DNA from: Paraphysomonas bandaiensis
Lineage: Eukaryota > Chrysophyceae
Assembly (NCBI GenBank): GCA_965644295.1
Contig: CBFFRP010000363.1
Location: 62,001 to 126,000, forward strand
Reading direction: 5' to 3'
Length of the DNA stretch: 64,000 bases
Positions 22,106 to 35,029 of the stretch are shown piece after piece. The notes under the pieces are model-generated. The model saw nothing but the letters and a program-made list of their open reading frames with translations. It ran no database searches and was not told where the DNA came from. The position numbers were made by a program, and so were the translations under genes. The number at the start of each line of letters is the position of its first letter. The first letter of the stretch is position 1.

Positions 22106-23175
22106 TTTCACTATTATGTTGTAACCTCTACTAACTAGTTACTACCGATCGAGCTCATTTCTTCTTAGCGCCCAAAATATATCAACATTTAATAATTATT
22201 ATTGGTCTGAAAATATTATTATACTGGCAATATATTGCAAAATATTGCTGACTGGCCCTGGTATTAACATACTTCATCCATGCTTCTCTATTTAAATTCC
22301 ATACCCACATTTAGCTTTTCTTCTCACTTGATTATTTAATATATTATAAACTTTTTGCCAGTATCTCTTCAAATATTTAAACTATTTTGTATTATATAGC
22401 TGGCAATCAACCACACCATTTTAAATACGATACTCCAGGGCTGAAGGTAACTTACCCACTTACCCCATGATAAGCAAATACCAGGTTATTTAAATCGGAA
22501 GTTTATGGTAGTTGGTGAGCTATCATTGTGTAGTTGGTTATTATCAACGGGTAAACATGGAGCTATATAATCCCGGTGGCTTTACGAGTGTTCTACTGTA
22601 CCAACAGCAGGTCTGAAAAACTCATTTTGAGATGAAATAGATATATCATATATCATAGCTAATTTTAGTTTTAGTACCCATATCAAAATAACTGAGGTAG
22701 AGTGAAATAAAAATGTTGAGCAGTGGTGTCAACGTGCTAACATAAAGCACTGCTCCACCCTTTATTCTTTATTCGCAGCTACTAATACAGTAGCAATCAA
22801 TCCATGGCTTGAATAAGCACATTGTATGAACAAGTAGTTGATACGAAAACGTATAAAATCATTTGATTGAATATCATTGCAGTGCTGTAATTCGCCGTAG
22901 GATAACGCTATTCTAGTCGCAACCTCTCTTCCAAACAACTGGAAAGGAATTATATACATTCGACTCAAAATTGCAGGGTGAAGGTATTATAAAAATAAAT
23001 TTAAAAAAACATATAATTCTCTAAATTTAATATATGTGAGCGATAATGAGGTGTCAAACAAAACCAAATGTATCACAGCATGGAAGGCTATCAATGTAAT
23101 GTATATGATATACAGAAATTTAGAAAATTTCATAGATGTAGTGTGCAAATCCATAAAGACATACAAAGTCACACT
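22106..23175. other. Intergenic region
   Basis: About 1.1 kb of AT-rich sequence with ATATT-rich patches near 22190-22260. No gene, RNA or repeat recognised. Confidence 0.3.
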
Positions 23176-26100
23176 TCACCGATTTTCGTCGAAGTACTTC
23201 GCAAGTGATTGTACATTCAGTGGTTTAGGCAGAATCTGACTTGCTCCTGCAGCTAGAAATATATCAACATCAGAAGGCATTACATTACCGGTTAGTCCTA
23301 TTATGTGACCGTTATAGTGCAGGCTCGTTCGAATTATCCGAGTAGCTTCTGGGCCACTCATACGCGGCATAATATAGTCCATTAGGATTAGATCAATAGA
23401 AGTCATTCCATCATTTTTCTGCAAGTCATTGCGAACAATATCTACTGCTTGGGCACCGTCCACCGCTTCTGTACACTCAGCACCATGGACAGTAAGTACC
23501 TTTACAACCAACTTGCGCACCAATACGGAGTCATCCACCACTAGCACCCTCTTGGCACGCAAACAGCTGTAATCTGGCGATGGCGAGGTAGAACGGCTAT
23601 GAAAACTTCCTGATCGACTAAGTGGTCGGTTACCATCCTGTTCACCCTCTTTTCGTCGGTAGGAAGGAAGACGAAAGTAAAATGTGCAGCCTTGGCCCAC
23701 ACCACCACTTGACATACCTACATCACCACGGTGAAGCTTCACAATTTTGTTAGAAACTACACGAATAACAGTTAACGTGGATATGTACAAAAGCTTATCA
23801 CTTACTCCAAAGGCCAAGACCAGACCCACCACCACCCTGCAACTCATTCGGTGAAAATTGAATAATTTCATTGAATATCTTGCACTGGTTGTCCTAAGCA
23901 GAACATATCACGTAAAGTAATCAGAAAGTACGAGGAAACAAAACCTCAGAGATTCCCACGCCGCTGTCAGTGACCTCAAGCCAGAGGGTACCACACCTAA
24001 TGTATCCCGGATCAGTAGGTTCGGATATTGGCACGGACCCTTCCGCTTCTGATATTAAACCTTCAAAGGTGTCTTCAGACATGAGATCTAAACAACATCA
24101 GTCAAGGAGATTAGTTGGGTAGCTGAGACATATATCTTTTCAGAATGTTGGGTTCGGAATGTCAAGCACACGGTGGAAATGAGAAAAACATACCACCCAT
24201 ATAGTCATCCGTTCGGATCGCTAAAGATACGGTTCCACCAGCAGGGGTAAACTTAAGTGCGTTCGATACCAAGTTTCTTATCACCTATATGAATACAAAT
24301 TACCCACCAACCACGTGTCGAATATATAAATAACTCGTGCGCACAGACCTGACAAACTTTGCTGCAATCTATATCTAAGTACCTCTCCTCTATATCCCTA
24401 TCCTCTATATTTACCACCAAAGCAATATCTTGTTGTCTAGCCTGCGTATATATCAATACTATAAAAATAGCAATCACGAGACTGTTACCTGGAGGTAGAA
24501 CGGCTTTACAGCTTGCAGAAAAAACGACGAAGCAACAACAAAGTTTCGGTATAATTCGAGGATGCCGCTCTCAAGCTTTTCATATGAAAGTAGGTCATTG
24601 AGAATGGAAACCGCGATATCGATAGAAGAGATGCAGTCCTGTAAACTCTGAACTGCATCGGCGCTACCCTCAAGTTTTCCAATCTCAGAATCCAACAGTT
24701 GAAGCCCCAGTTTTGCAATTGTAAGTGGAGTTCGGATTTCATGACTGACGTAACGTACGAAGGTCCGTTTGATAGCCAGAGTGCGCTCTGCCTGCTCGGC
24801 CGTTTCTTTCATCAGTTGAATCGTGAGTTGTCTCTGCTCATCGAGGGCACTGGCCATACGCCGTCGATTATCTGCTTCGGAGAACAGATGTTCTATCTGT
24901 AATACCATGTCCAGCCTACAGTCGTGTTTAGACAAATGGCGTATATTGATGCCACTATTGAACATATCCGACAATCTCCGAACATTCGGTACACACAACA
25001 GAATACACCGCCTTCCGTCCTCTGTGATGCAAACCTGTCCCTTGACAGCCAACGAAACACCCCTGCAAGCCTCATCCGGTAGCAGGGCTATCTCACATTG
25101 CGAGTAGTTAATAGAACAAACCTGATTCCAGTCTCTCCATAGATAAGAGTTCGGCGGGTTTCTAACTTCGAACACTTCTTGCATGTGTCTTCCTATTATT
25201 GTGGTCTTAATAAACTCTGTGAGGTGTTTCCCGTGACTGATAATCTTGAATTCACTGTCAAATGCAACGAAGAAAGGAAACAACTCCTTCATTTGATTTT
25301 CGTTTATTGACAACGGCGTGTTTTCTGTATTGGTTTCGTTCTCAGACGATTCGGTCAAGCATTCTCCAGGGTGAATACAAATGGGGTTGCTGTTGCTCCT
25401 GTTCTTCCGCTTCTTCAGTGTTGATTCGTCAGAAGAAGTCGAAGAAACAATATGCGGTGCAGGGGCTGTTCCGGAACTGAAAGGACACCTCACCGGACTA
25501 GTAACACAGCGCTGAATATCCACAGAGAGTGCCGGGCAATGTTCTCCACTTTCGTTCCCATTTTGTACAGTAAGGGTCCCATTAGGCCCATCACCACTAG
25601 TCCCGTCAATTGTTGTGCTCACAATGCGCCATGATGTGTGCGAATGGTCGACACTCTGCAGTTGCAACAATTCGAATTCCAATATGGTACGATAAAAATA
25701 CTGGGAAGCCACCTCACGCACCATACCCACCACTATAGGGTAGAGAGATGCACCACGACTGCTCTTGTAATGAAGAAACACAACATCATCTCGGTCGGTC
25801 TCCATCTCACACCTATATATGAACAAAGTATCTCAATAAACTATGTGTATACTGATAGCATATAGCATACCAGAACTGAGGTGCTTTCATATCCGGCAGT
25901 GCTACCATGAGGTGATTATGCAAAGAGTTGATGTTAGATAACCACTCATGAAATGTGTCCCCTAAACACCTCAACAGATTATCATACCCTTCCTGTCGAC
26001 AATACTGAACAAAATAAGCACCAAACTCTTCTAGTACAGTCTCTTCTGTGAGTCCAAGGAGATCCGCAGCGATAGACACTAGAGTATAGGTCGACTCGTC

Positions 26101-26226
26101 ATTATAATAATCTTCCTTATGAAAATCATCGTTTAGTTTGGATTTATTGATAATACTGTGCCATTTATCTGTTCCAAACTTTGATATGATGAGAGACTTA
26201 ATACATGCATTAATCCACCCATACAT
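23176..26226 (-). CDS. H-NOX/HNOBA haem-NO-sensing hybrid histidine kinase
   Basis: Seven exons: 26226-25871, 25812-24489, 24441-24349, 24284-24194, 24087-23945, 23893-23806 and 23756-23176. They encode 891 residues. Residues 1-190 are an H-NOX domain that starts canonically (MYGWINACIKSLIISKFG), with proximal haem ligand His103 (SLHNHL) and the haem-propionate motif YKSSR placing Tyr, Ser and Arg at 134, 136 and 138, the usual numbering. Residues about 290-440 are the HNOBA/PAS domain of soluble guanylyl cyclase (ELFPFFVAFD, VKGQVCI, ILLCVPNVRRLSD). A signalling helix leads to the HisKA box VSHEIRTPL (His about 474). The HATPase has N box IRNLVSNALKF, G1 DSGVGI and G2 GGGGSGLGLWS. A receiver ends the protein (VVDDS, phospho-Asp in LILMDYIMP, LPKPLN). 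Predicted: cytosolic NO sensor driving phosphorelay. Confidence 0.93.
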
Positions 26227-27500
26227 CACTGTATACTGCTAGATATGCTGCTTGTGTGTTGTATGTGACTGATGTGAAGTGAAGTCAGCAGCTCACTTCC
26301 AACTGTTGTATTTGTACACACTTTCATTTGATGAAGTGAGAGGTACGTACATACTACTGGACAACATGCATATGGTATGGAATCGTCAGACTCCAGATAA
26401 AAATCGTCAGAAAGAGGACGAAATTATGGATGTTTTGATATTATTGGGAGCAAAAATCTAGAAATTCCGAAAAAATATCGTGTAGATTTTAGAACATCAT
26501 GTTATATATACTGCTGTATATTAGACTACTTCCTACAAGACTACGTACAGCAAATACAGATAGAGTAGATCCATTGGCATTTGATGCATGTCATAGCATC
26601 ATATCTCCGCATAATGAACGAATTGTTTGCATATGTAATCATATGTCTCTTATTGTTATGAGATACAGAGGGGGTCATTATAATCACCACTGTATTATGG
26701 TAGTTGACAGGATATCAGTGAGTATCACCGTACAATATCAGAGATACCATCACTACTCCTTCACTTGTATATGAAACATATGAACAAGTGTCACTTTATA
26801 ATATCAAGTCAATGCACGAAACTGTTGCTTGATTTGAACCTGTGAATCCTATAAGCAAGAGGTCTGCTCAATGCTCACAGAGTGATCGCCTCTTTGTGAA
26901 CAGGCGCCATCCGGATCTCAGATCGCTTATGAAGTAGATATATGCTTGATTATTGCCTGATGAGAGTGTTGAGTAATTGATAGTTCGTGGCCCTTTTTGT
27001 TGGCAGTATGCTGATAAATAATTGGTAGAGCAGTTGTGAAACCTGTGCATGGATGAGCTCAATGTTCAGCTAAGGACTCCTTTGAATTTTGTGTAGTGGG
27101 ATAATATCCTGGCACCAGAGTCTTTCCTTTTGACGAAGCGATCTATTCAATTAGAGTGAATAGTAAATTAATAAGTTTGTTTACCCTCATCTACAATATT
27201 TAATCCCTTTATATGAACAGCACATACTACAAGCTGTAAAATTCAGCTATAAATAACGAAGTTGAGACTCAATACCCATTCTTACAATATATACTCTCTA
27301 GCAACACTGTATTGAACAATATTTTCTGCTGGGGTACATGTAGTGCGCAAAAGCACGCTTTCTCTAATCCGGTAATGAGTCAAATACTTTTGATTTGAAT
27401 AACAAGATTAAAATTTACAGATAATATTTCAGAGTATTTGTATTGTCCACACTCTCCTCTCTATGTACTATGGTATCTCATTTATATAACACGGAACTAA
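26227..27500. other. Upstream region of the H-NOX kinase and spacer
   Basis: About 1.3 kb. The part next to 26226 is the kinase promoter; ATACTGCTGTAT, a variant of the recurring 12-mer, lies at 26508-26519. The rest lies past the stop of the glycosyltransferase gene. If the GTAAAC at that gene's end is used as a donor, a further exon could lie here; I could not define one. Confidence 0.35.
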
Positions 27501-29768
27501 CTATCTGTTTACCTTGAGCGAACTGCTCACGCGCATTGTGTTGTACTGAAACGGACTCCGAAAAGTTTGAGCCAAAGGGTTTTCCGTTTGATTAAATACA
27601 GTGTCGAAGAGTTTCTCCCGAAACATGTTCGTCATGTAAGCAGTATGAGATAAGTGCAGAAGTGCGAGGCTATAGATTTCGTTAAAGAGATATAGAGGTT
27701 AGCAGGTGTAGATATATAATACTTACCGGCTATTAGAAATTTTCTGTCTCCTACAGAAGCACCTGCGCACAGAAACAAATTAAAAAGTTCTACAAATTAT
27801 GTAAATCATCTCACCAAGGTTGCTTCTGACGATAATACTTTTGCGCTACTTTATCAGCAGTCCAGGGTCCGTCTTTCGGGTTGTATGACATGCAAGATCC
27901 ATGATTCCAGGAGAAAGGACACACTCCCATTGCATCCGCAAATTTAGGAAATTTCTGATTAGTTGTAGGGCCTGAGTAACACTTCGACATCTCCACGTAA
28001 TTCCTGTTATCCTCATATGCTAATATATAGAATGTTAGAGATGTATAGTTTGCTAAGCTTTACAAACAAAAGCAAAAAGTACTTGCAACAGCAACTCTGG
28101 AAAGTACACAGTATACTGTACATACACCCCCCCACACACCTTTAACGATACAGTTCTCAATCCTTGCTATCACATCACCATCAACTTCCCGTTTGAATCC
28201 TAAAGTATTGGTCGCTGTGGTCCCAGCCAAATTCAGTCTAGCAAACATCCAGTTCTCGCACTGATGTCGCTTAGGACTAGAAAAAAAGGAATCTATTTCA
28301 TTTCGTAAATTTCGAACATCAAAGGAGAATATCAATTCGTCAATATCTACGAACAGTACGACTGGGCTAAGACGAAATTCGAGTCGTGCTGAGTCAAAAG
28401 TCAATTGCTTATCTAGATCTAACAATGCAGTGTCATTCACCTAAGGGAATGATATTAGAGAATTAGTCTTAATACACTTGTATACACCGAAGATATATGC
28501 AACAAGGAACCATCGATGAAAACTCACCACCCCGTCCATGGTCTTTTCAGAATTCAGTTTCTCGCGAACATAGAAATTTAGAAAGTGCTTCGGCTGCATA
28601 TAAAAACAACAATATTACGTTACTGCATTAATACGGTACACAGATGCAAATATTATAGTCATGTAGTAAGCAATATGCTTACGACATACAGCGTAAAGTC
28701 ATCGATGAGCGGTGCATGACGCATACAGCAACAGTACTTGTTACTTACCAAAGTGGCTGCATATTCATAGGTATATATATCAGGGCTAGCTAGCTGCAGT
28801 GCAGTATATGGGTGATAGCGTATGTCATACACAGATAGATACTCTTTAACGACGTCGAAATGCATTCCAAATCGATCAAAAATAACAATGGTAAATCGTA
28901 ACTCCCCATAGTGTTTGATAAACATACCCATATAAGGCCCCGTCATTCTATTTCTAAACACTTGGGCCGTGAATACAACTTTGTTCCACGGAGGAAGAGT
29001 GTTTCTACTGTTTTTTAAAGTAGTATTGGGCATTGAAAACCGACTACGTTCAGCTTCGCGCAACAGGACAAGTCGATTTCCTCCTGCATCAGTTTTATTT
29101 TTGCGATGCGCAATAAACTTTGAATACGCTGCAGTAGAAACTTCTGCCTTAGCGTCTGACTTATGGGATGCAGGTAGTAACATAATAGTTGCTGAGAAAG
29201 ATTTTCGAAATGTATGACAGATCTTATGGGAAGACACGGGTGAAGAGTTGAACGTAGTGCCTTGTCTGGTGCTATTTACCCATACTGGGCAATACACAGA
29301 AACTCGATCATACTCTAAATTAACTGCAAAAAGCATGTAGTAGCATTTTAGTCCCTCCACATGGTATACATCAGAGAGAGCGGTTATATATCCCTTTCCA
29401 CCAGGGACGAGGAAGCTGTGCTTACTAGAAGAGACTCCTATCATGCGCACATGACACAGGTAACCCGGCATATGTGTATCAGACACCGTTAAATTGAGAC
29501 CCTTTAGATTATCTTCATAGAAAGAGGGCATAAACCATTTCCACCACAAACTGTTGGAGTTATCTTCCACAGACACTCCTGTTATGGCAAATGTATTCTG
29601 TTGCTCATCAACAAACGTCTTTGGCTCTGATCTGAACGTTGGGTATCCATGATATACAGTGTGCTTTTGACCATACACAGAGATACTCGTGTTTCTATAT
29701 GTATAATACGAGCCCCACACAAGTAGCAGTAATAATATATTATGAGCGGCTTTCCACAAGAAAGGCAT
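27501..29768 (-). CDS. Type II membrane glycosyltransferase, GT92/DUF23-like
   Basis: Six exons: 29768-28683, 28593-28528, 28440-28140, 28019-27815, 27762-27727 and 27669-27501. They encode about 620 residues in one frame. The ATG at 29768 is followed by a signal anchor (about residues 8-24, NILLLLLVWGSYYTY), so the enzyme should face the Golgi lumen. A Ser/Thr-rich stem leads to the catalytic region: VVFTAQVFRNRMTGPYMGMFIKHY, then TIVIFDRFG, and a DxD-type motif VDIDELIF. This matches the DUF23/GT92 layout, in which family members transfer galactose to glycans. The last two small exons are supported by reading phase and by open protein-like sequence, but the terminal stop is less sure: a GTAAAC donor precedes it at about 27512. 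Acceptor sugar unknown. Confidence 0.7.
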
Positions 29769-30321
29769 GACAGCTTATTGAAACTGCATAGCTCAACCCT
29801 CAAGTATATAAAAAGCCGTTTGATAATAGGCCTACTGGACTATTGTGCAAGAATATGACTGTTCGAGTCTCCTTAACATCATCTAGATGTATATGCATAT
29901 ATGTACCTGTATACTATATGTACCTGTATACTATATGTACCTGTATACTATATGTACCTACCTATATGCTCTATGTACTGCTGTACTGCTGGAGCTATGC
30001 TGCTGTACATCAAGTTGTAAGAGCCACACCATCCCTACCGAGAATACAGGTGGAATACAACCAACTGAGTGGTCTGCTGATGATGATGGTTGAAGATTCC
30101 TGTGTCCGGCAGATTGAATATTTCCCCTCCTGTCACACGCATATCTGATATGGGCATATACGCACATACACTATACTGTACTGTATGCATACGATGTTGA
30201 TGTGGGGTGTATGTGTGTGTATACAGGCAGCAGTTAGCATGCATGTCATCCTCACAGATCTTTAGTTGCGTTGCAATATCACAAACAGATTCGAAGTTAT
30301 TGCAATTAACGAAATATAACC
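29769..30321. promoter_or_regulatory. Divergent upstream region of glycosyltransferase and ovothiol synthase
   Basis: About 550 bp between two start codons. It contains 3.5 copies of a 17-bp repeat at 29901-29959 and an exact GTACTGCTGTAC at 29975-29986, with GCTGCTGTAC again at about 29999-30008. Likely carries both promoters. Confidence 0.5.
29901..29959. repeat. 17-bp tandem repeat
   Basis: Three full copies and one half copy of ATGTACCTGTATACTAT. Confidence 0.95.
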
Positions 30322-33300
30322 ATGTCTATTGGATCATTTAGAGATACGGGACTTATTCTAGCGGATTTACCACCTGATTTACAGTCTCTGAGGACTGGTG
30401 ATATTGATGTCAAGCACTATCCTCTGGATGGAGATGTGGCACACTTAAATCATGGAGCATTTGGAGGATCTCCAAATGAGTTTATTAATATAGAATATGC
30501 ACTGCGTTCTAGAGCTCATAAGAACCCTTCAGCCTTCTATGATACGCTCTGTCTGCCGTTAATTAGAGAGAGTGTGCATGTTGCACGGGACTTCTTTCAG
30601 GGCAATGTTATTCTGCAGCCCAATTGCACCATTGCGTTGAAATCTGTTCTCTCTAGTCTTGGTTCTGATGAAGGCTTGCAAGTTGCTGCATTAGCTCCTA
30701 TATACGGGGCTACATCCAAACTTCTTCGGCACCTTTACTCGGATATCACTGAGATCAAGCCAGGAATGTTCTGCGAATCTGCACAAGAGATCATACGCCT
30801 CCTTGAGCAGGCGTACGCAAGCTCGAAATTTAATGTTCTTGTGGCAGATCATGTGTCCAGTCAGTCTGCGCGAATTCTTCCCATGGCTGAGGTTGTCCAA
30901 TGGTGCCGTGAACGTGGTATCATAAGCATTGTCGATGGAACCCAGGCTTGTTGGTTCCAAAATGATGTATGGCCGGACTACTACGTGTTGAGTACCCACA
31001 AATGGCTCTGTAATATTAAAACGTGTGCTGTTATTCGTATTGACGGAGAAGCGATTGTTCCAGAGCCTGTTGGAGTATCATTTGGTCACCCTGATAAGGA
31101 TGACCGGCATTTGTGGGTGGGAATGCTTGACTATATGCCTTACATCTTACTCGCAAAGGCTCTGCGAGTGTTTTCATCCCAAGGAGCAGATATGGTCGTA
31201 GCCTCTAGTGCTATGCTCCAAGAAGGCTTTCAATACCTCGGCTGCCCTGTCTTGGGCCAGAGCTCTGCTCAACCGTCCTCTGCGCATATGCCTCGCACTA
31301 TGACACTTCTACGTGTGCACCGCTGTGAGGAAGATTTACAGAATGCACTTGAGAGGCAGGGTGTGTGCGTATCTGTCAAGAATCTTGAAGGTAATACGTA
31401 CCTGCGTGTCTCCTGCTGGACGTACAACACCTTGAAAGACTTTCAGCTGCTTGGCGAATGTCTCAACTACAAGCTCCGACTTGATGCTGCAGTTGGAAGC
31501 ACGAAAGAGGCACAGGAAACACGCAAACGCGGCCAAATACTCGAGCAAATTGAGGCACAAATGGACCTCACTGACAAACTTTACTCCCATCTAACTGTGG
31601 AGGCCTTTTTTATTCGGGCCGAGAAATTGCGGCACCCGTTAATATTTTACTACGGTCATACTGCTGTATTTTTTATAAACAAACTATGTTTAGGCCAGTA
31701 CTTGAGCGATGCGGACCGCATTGACCCAGAACTAGAGTCTCTCTGCGCTGTGGGTGTGGACGAAATGACCTGGGATGATTTAACTGTTGGTGAGTGGGAT
31801 AAAGTTAGTCCTGAGGACCAACCTAAGCAACTGGAAAGAGTACGAAACTATCGACAGCGTGTGAGGGAGATTTTACGAAATATGATACTGAACCCTTCTA
31901 ATGAGCTTAATCTCCCGATTACTCCATCCAGTATTTGGTGGGTATTTTTGATGGGTATTGAACACTCCCGCATACACATTGAGACTTCCTCTGTGATAAT
32001 TGCACAGCTCGGTGTGGAGTATGTGACGCCTTCTCTCGCTTGGCCAGTGTGCCCTCATCAGACGGACAAGGCGCCCGTCAACTCCCTCATTTCTGTCGCT
32101 GGTGGTGTTGTCACACCTGGTCGACCTCTGAATGGAACCACTTATTATGGGTGGGACAATGAATTTGGCAGTGGGAGAGGTATCCAATTGGAGTCGTTCG
32201 AGGTCAGCCAGACGCTTGTCAGCCACGCTGAGTATGCGGAGTTCGTTAATAGCGGAGGCTATAACAACCAGGAGTGGTGGTCGGCGGAGGGATGGGAATG
32301 GGCAAAAAACAAGCAAGGGCCACTATTCTGGAATGTGAACTGCAAAGGTATTAATGCTGTGCAATATTATATTTCAGCTTAATTTGTGTTATGTGATGTA
32401 TTATATTAGGTAATCGCTCTGAAGACGCCAAATTGCGCACCATAATGCATGAGATCGATCTGCCACCCTCATGGCCAGTGGTGACCAACAACTACGAGGC
32501 TGAGGCCTTTTGCAACTGGAAGTCGAGCGTATTGGGAAAACACGTTAGAATGATATCTCATCCTGAATGGTTGCTACTGGCGAAACGCTGCAAGCGGCAA
32601 GACTATAATATTAACATGCGAAAGTGGGCGAGTCCGTGTCCTGTAGATATGCATGGGGAACCATTAGGCCAGGATGGTAGCATGGTGTATGACATTCGTG
32701 GAAATCTCTGGCAACATTCCCGCTCACTTCTAACTGTTTTGCCGGAGTTCGAAGTTCACCCCTTGTATGATGATTTTACTCTACCGACTATCGATGGACA
32801 GCACAGTTTTATTCTCGGTGGCTCGTGGGCGTCACTCGGCAATTGTGCAGACGTTGAGGCGCGGTATGGATTCAGAAGGCACTTTTACCAATTTGCTGGG
32901 ATCCGGTATGTTTGCTCGAGGAACGAGGACCGCAGTGCACCTGCCCGCCTCGTTCAAGGAGAGGTGTGTATAGCACTTTCAGAGCACTATATGAATTTTT
33001 CAAGTGATATTCTGACTACCCCAAGGCCAGTTATGAACGGAATGAAGGAATTTGGTCAGTATGCTTCCACTTTTATATCAGATCAAGACAATGTGCTGGT
33101 TCTCAATGGCAGTGTAGGACGTGTGACATTTGAGATTGCTGCTCATGCTTCCCCAAAGAGTATTTTGCATACTGACCCTACTGCGAATGCTCTGGATGCA
33201 TTCCTGTATGCCCGAGAAAACGGGACGATTAGATATGAACGTACACTAGAGGGGAATTTGTGTAAAACGGAGTCGTACGATTTGCCTTCGGAATGGCTAG

Positions 33301-34608
33301 ATGCTATCCGAAAGATAGATGTGTCTGTCAAGCAAGTGGATATGTTTCGTTTGGCAGTTGGGGTAATAGAACCTGTGGATGTTGCTGTAGTAGATTTGGT
33401 GCAGCTAGGTGTGTTCAACTGTCCTCGCCGGGCACAAATCCCTCCGCTTTTATTTTCACTGGTCAAAGAAGGAGGCAAGCTAATTATGCTACGACCCAAG
33501 AATGCCTATAAGACAAGTTCTGAGAACCTCCGAGTATCTGGGTTTCAGGACACAGGAATGAGGTACGATATCGCACACATTTGCCCTGAGACTATGCGCA
33601 AACACCGGTTCAGTGAGTCGGAGGTCCTAGTGTTCACTAGAATCGGAGGAGAGGAACTGAGCTGTGTCACAGGAAGTGGGACATCTTCTGAATGTTGCTC
33701 ACCAGACTGTACGCCGCTGTACGAGCAGTGTGATGTGGTGGACACATACGAAGCTTTTCACTATTCGGACCAACCCGTAATAGGTGTGAAAAACTTCCAC
33801 ATCGCGTGTGCAGAATTCTGTGTAGAGCTGTGTCGTGAATACGGGGTGACCTTGGAGCATGCTTTTGACGTGGGATGTGGCCCTGGGAGACTGGGTAAGT
33901 TAGTATTGTTCCGTACATCTGTCTATGACTCACTGCATGCGCCATTTTGATTGAAATAATGTGTTATCACATGTCAATATGTTGAAACCAGAGTTTAGCC
34001 TATGAAAATCTAATTGGTATTTGAAGGATTGGAACTATCTGCACATTTCAAGAGCGTTGTGTCCATGGACCAATCCGAAGCGTTTGTCGATATGCTTGAG
34101 TCTAGAAAGGCAAGCAATGTCACAGCTGTCATCGGAGATGCGCTGTTTGCCCACAACGATGAGAGAGTTGGAGGAAAACGCTATAACCTCATTGTTGGGG
34201 CTAATCTGGTAGACCGCTTGCTTGACCCCTCTGCTTGGATCCAGAGTGCTAAAGATCTGCTCTCTGATGACGGATTGCTAGTGATATTGTCTCCGTTTAC
34301 TTGGTCGAAGGAACACACTCCACCGGAAAAGTGGCTAGGTAGGCATATAACATTTATTTAATTAAATATGTAGATACATGTACTGTACTGTTTTCTATTT
34401 ATACGCGTTACTAATTGTGCATGGTTTATGCACAGGTGGATTTCGGCGTGATGCTGAGGTTGTGTACTCCATTCATGGGACGAAGCGTGTTGCCGCTCCT
34501 GAGCTCACCCTGAAGCGATCACCTCAAGAGATTCCTATGGCTATTCCTGATGCTGATGGAATTGTGCAGTATACTCTTTCCCAGTGTCTAGTTTTCGGGC
34601 GTCAGTGA
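30322..34608 (+). CDS. Fused ovothiol A synthase: OvoB-like PLP lyase + OvoA (DinB/FGE sulfoxide synthase + methyltransferase)
   Basis: Four exons, 30322-32347, 32410-33894, 34027-34338 and 34436-34608, encode 1331 residues. Residues 1-395 are a class V PLP enzyme (NHGAFGGSP; PLP Lys about 227 in STHKW), the fold of OvoB, which cleaves the sulfoxide intermediate. Residues about 415-560 are the DinB-like iron domain of OvoA: LRHPLIFYYGHTA and MGIEHSRIHIETSS hold the three iron-ligand histidines (about 446, 548, 552). The FGE-sulfatase domain follows (VSHAEYAEFVNSGGY, WPVVTNNYEAEAFCNW, LGGSWAS, RYGFRRHFYQFAGIRYV). A SAM methyltransferase (FDVGCGPGRLG) ends the protein. OvoA joins Cys to His as a sulfoxide and N-methylates the product. 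The acceptor at 34026 is pyrimidine-poor and the least certain junction. Confidence 0.88.
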
Positions 34609-35029
34609 GCTCTCTACATCATTCAGGCGAGCTTTTCACACTTACGATTGTTGCGTGCAGAGTAACCCACGCATTAATATATATTGAATTGATTCTACTC
34701 ACCTATCTTAATACATTTTACTTGACACAACTATCATTTAAGGTATTGCAAATAGTTCCAATGCGGAACTCCGGCTCTGTTTATGTGGGCAATTTAATAT
34801 CTTACTTTATTGGTTGTTGGACCATAATTCAATAATTATTTTTGTTTCGTCGTGGTGACTTCTAATTTTTTTGTTTGCATCATCATATGTGGATAAGATA
34901 AGTTATGATGGATGTGCGCTTCGCTGCACATATTGCGATGATACTGTGGAAGTGAATGCATATTACTGCTATATAATATTACGTTGTGGTAAAAGCGGTC
35001 CATAGTATATTTGGAATACATTATATTGA
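34609..35029. other. 3' flank of the ovothiol gene
   Basis: About 420 bp of AT-rich sequence, probably 3' UTR and spacer. Nothing recognised. Confidence 0.3.

Noticed and set aside
28684-28748. Intron starting at the GTAAGT at 28748 in the glycosyltransferase
   Set aside because: Reading through gives protein-like sequence (RHAPLIDDFTLYV) and a better donor at 28682; using 28748 would leave an impossibly short next exon or intron.
30322-34608. Ergothioneine (EgtB/EgtD/EgtE) synthase instead of ovothiol
   Set aside because: The LRHPLIFYYGHTA, MGIEHSRIHIETSS and WPVCPH-type segments and the fused C-terminal methyltransferase follow OvoA; ergothioneine Egt1 places its methyltransferase at the N-terminus.
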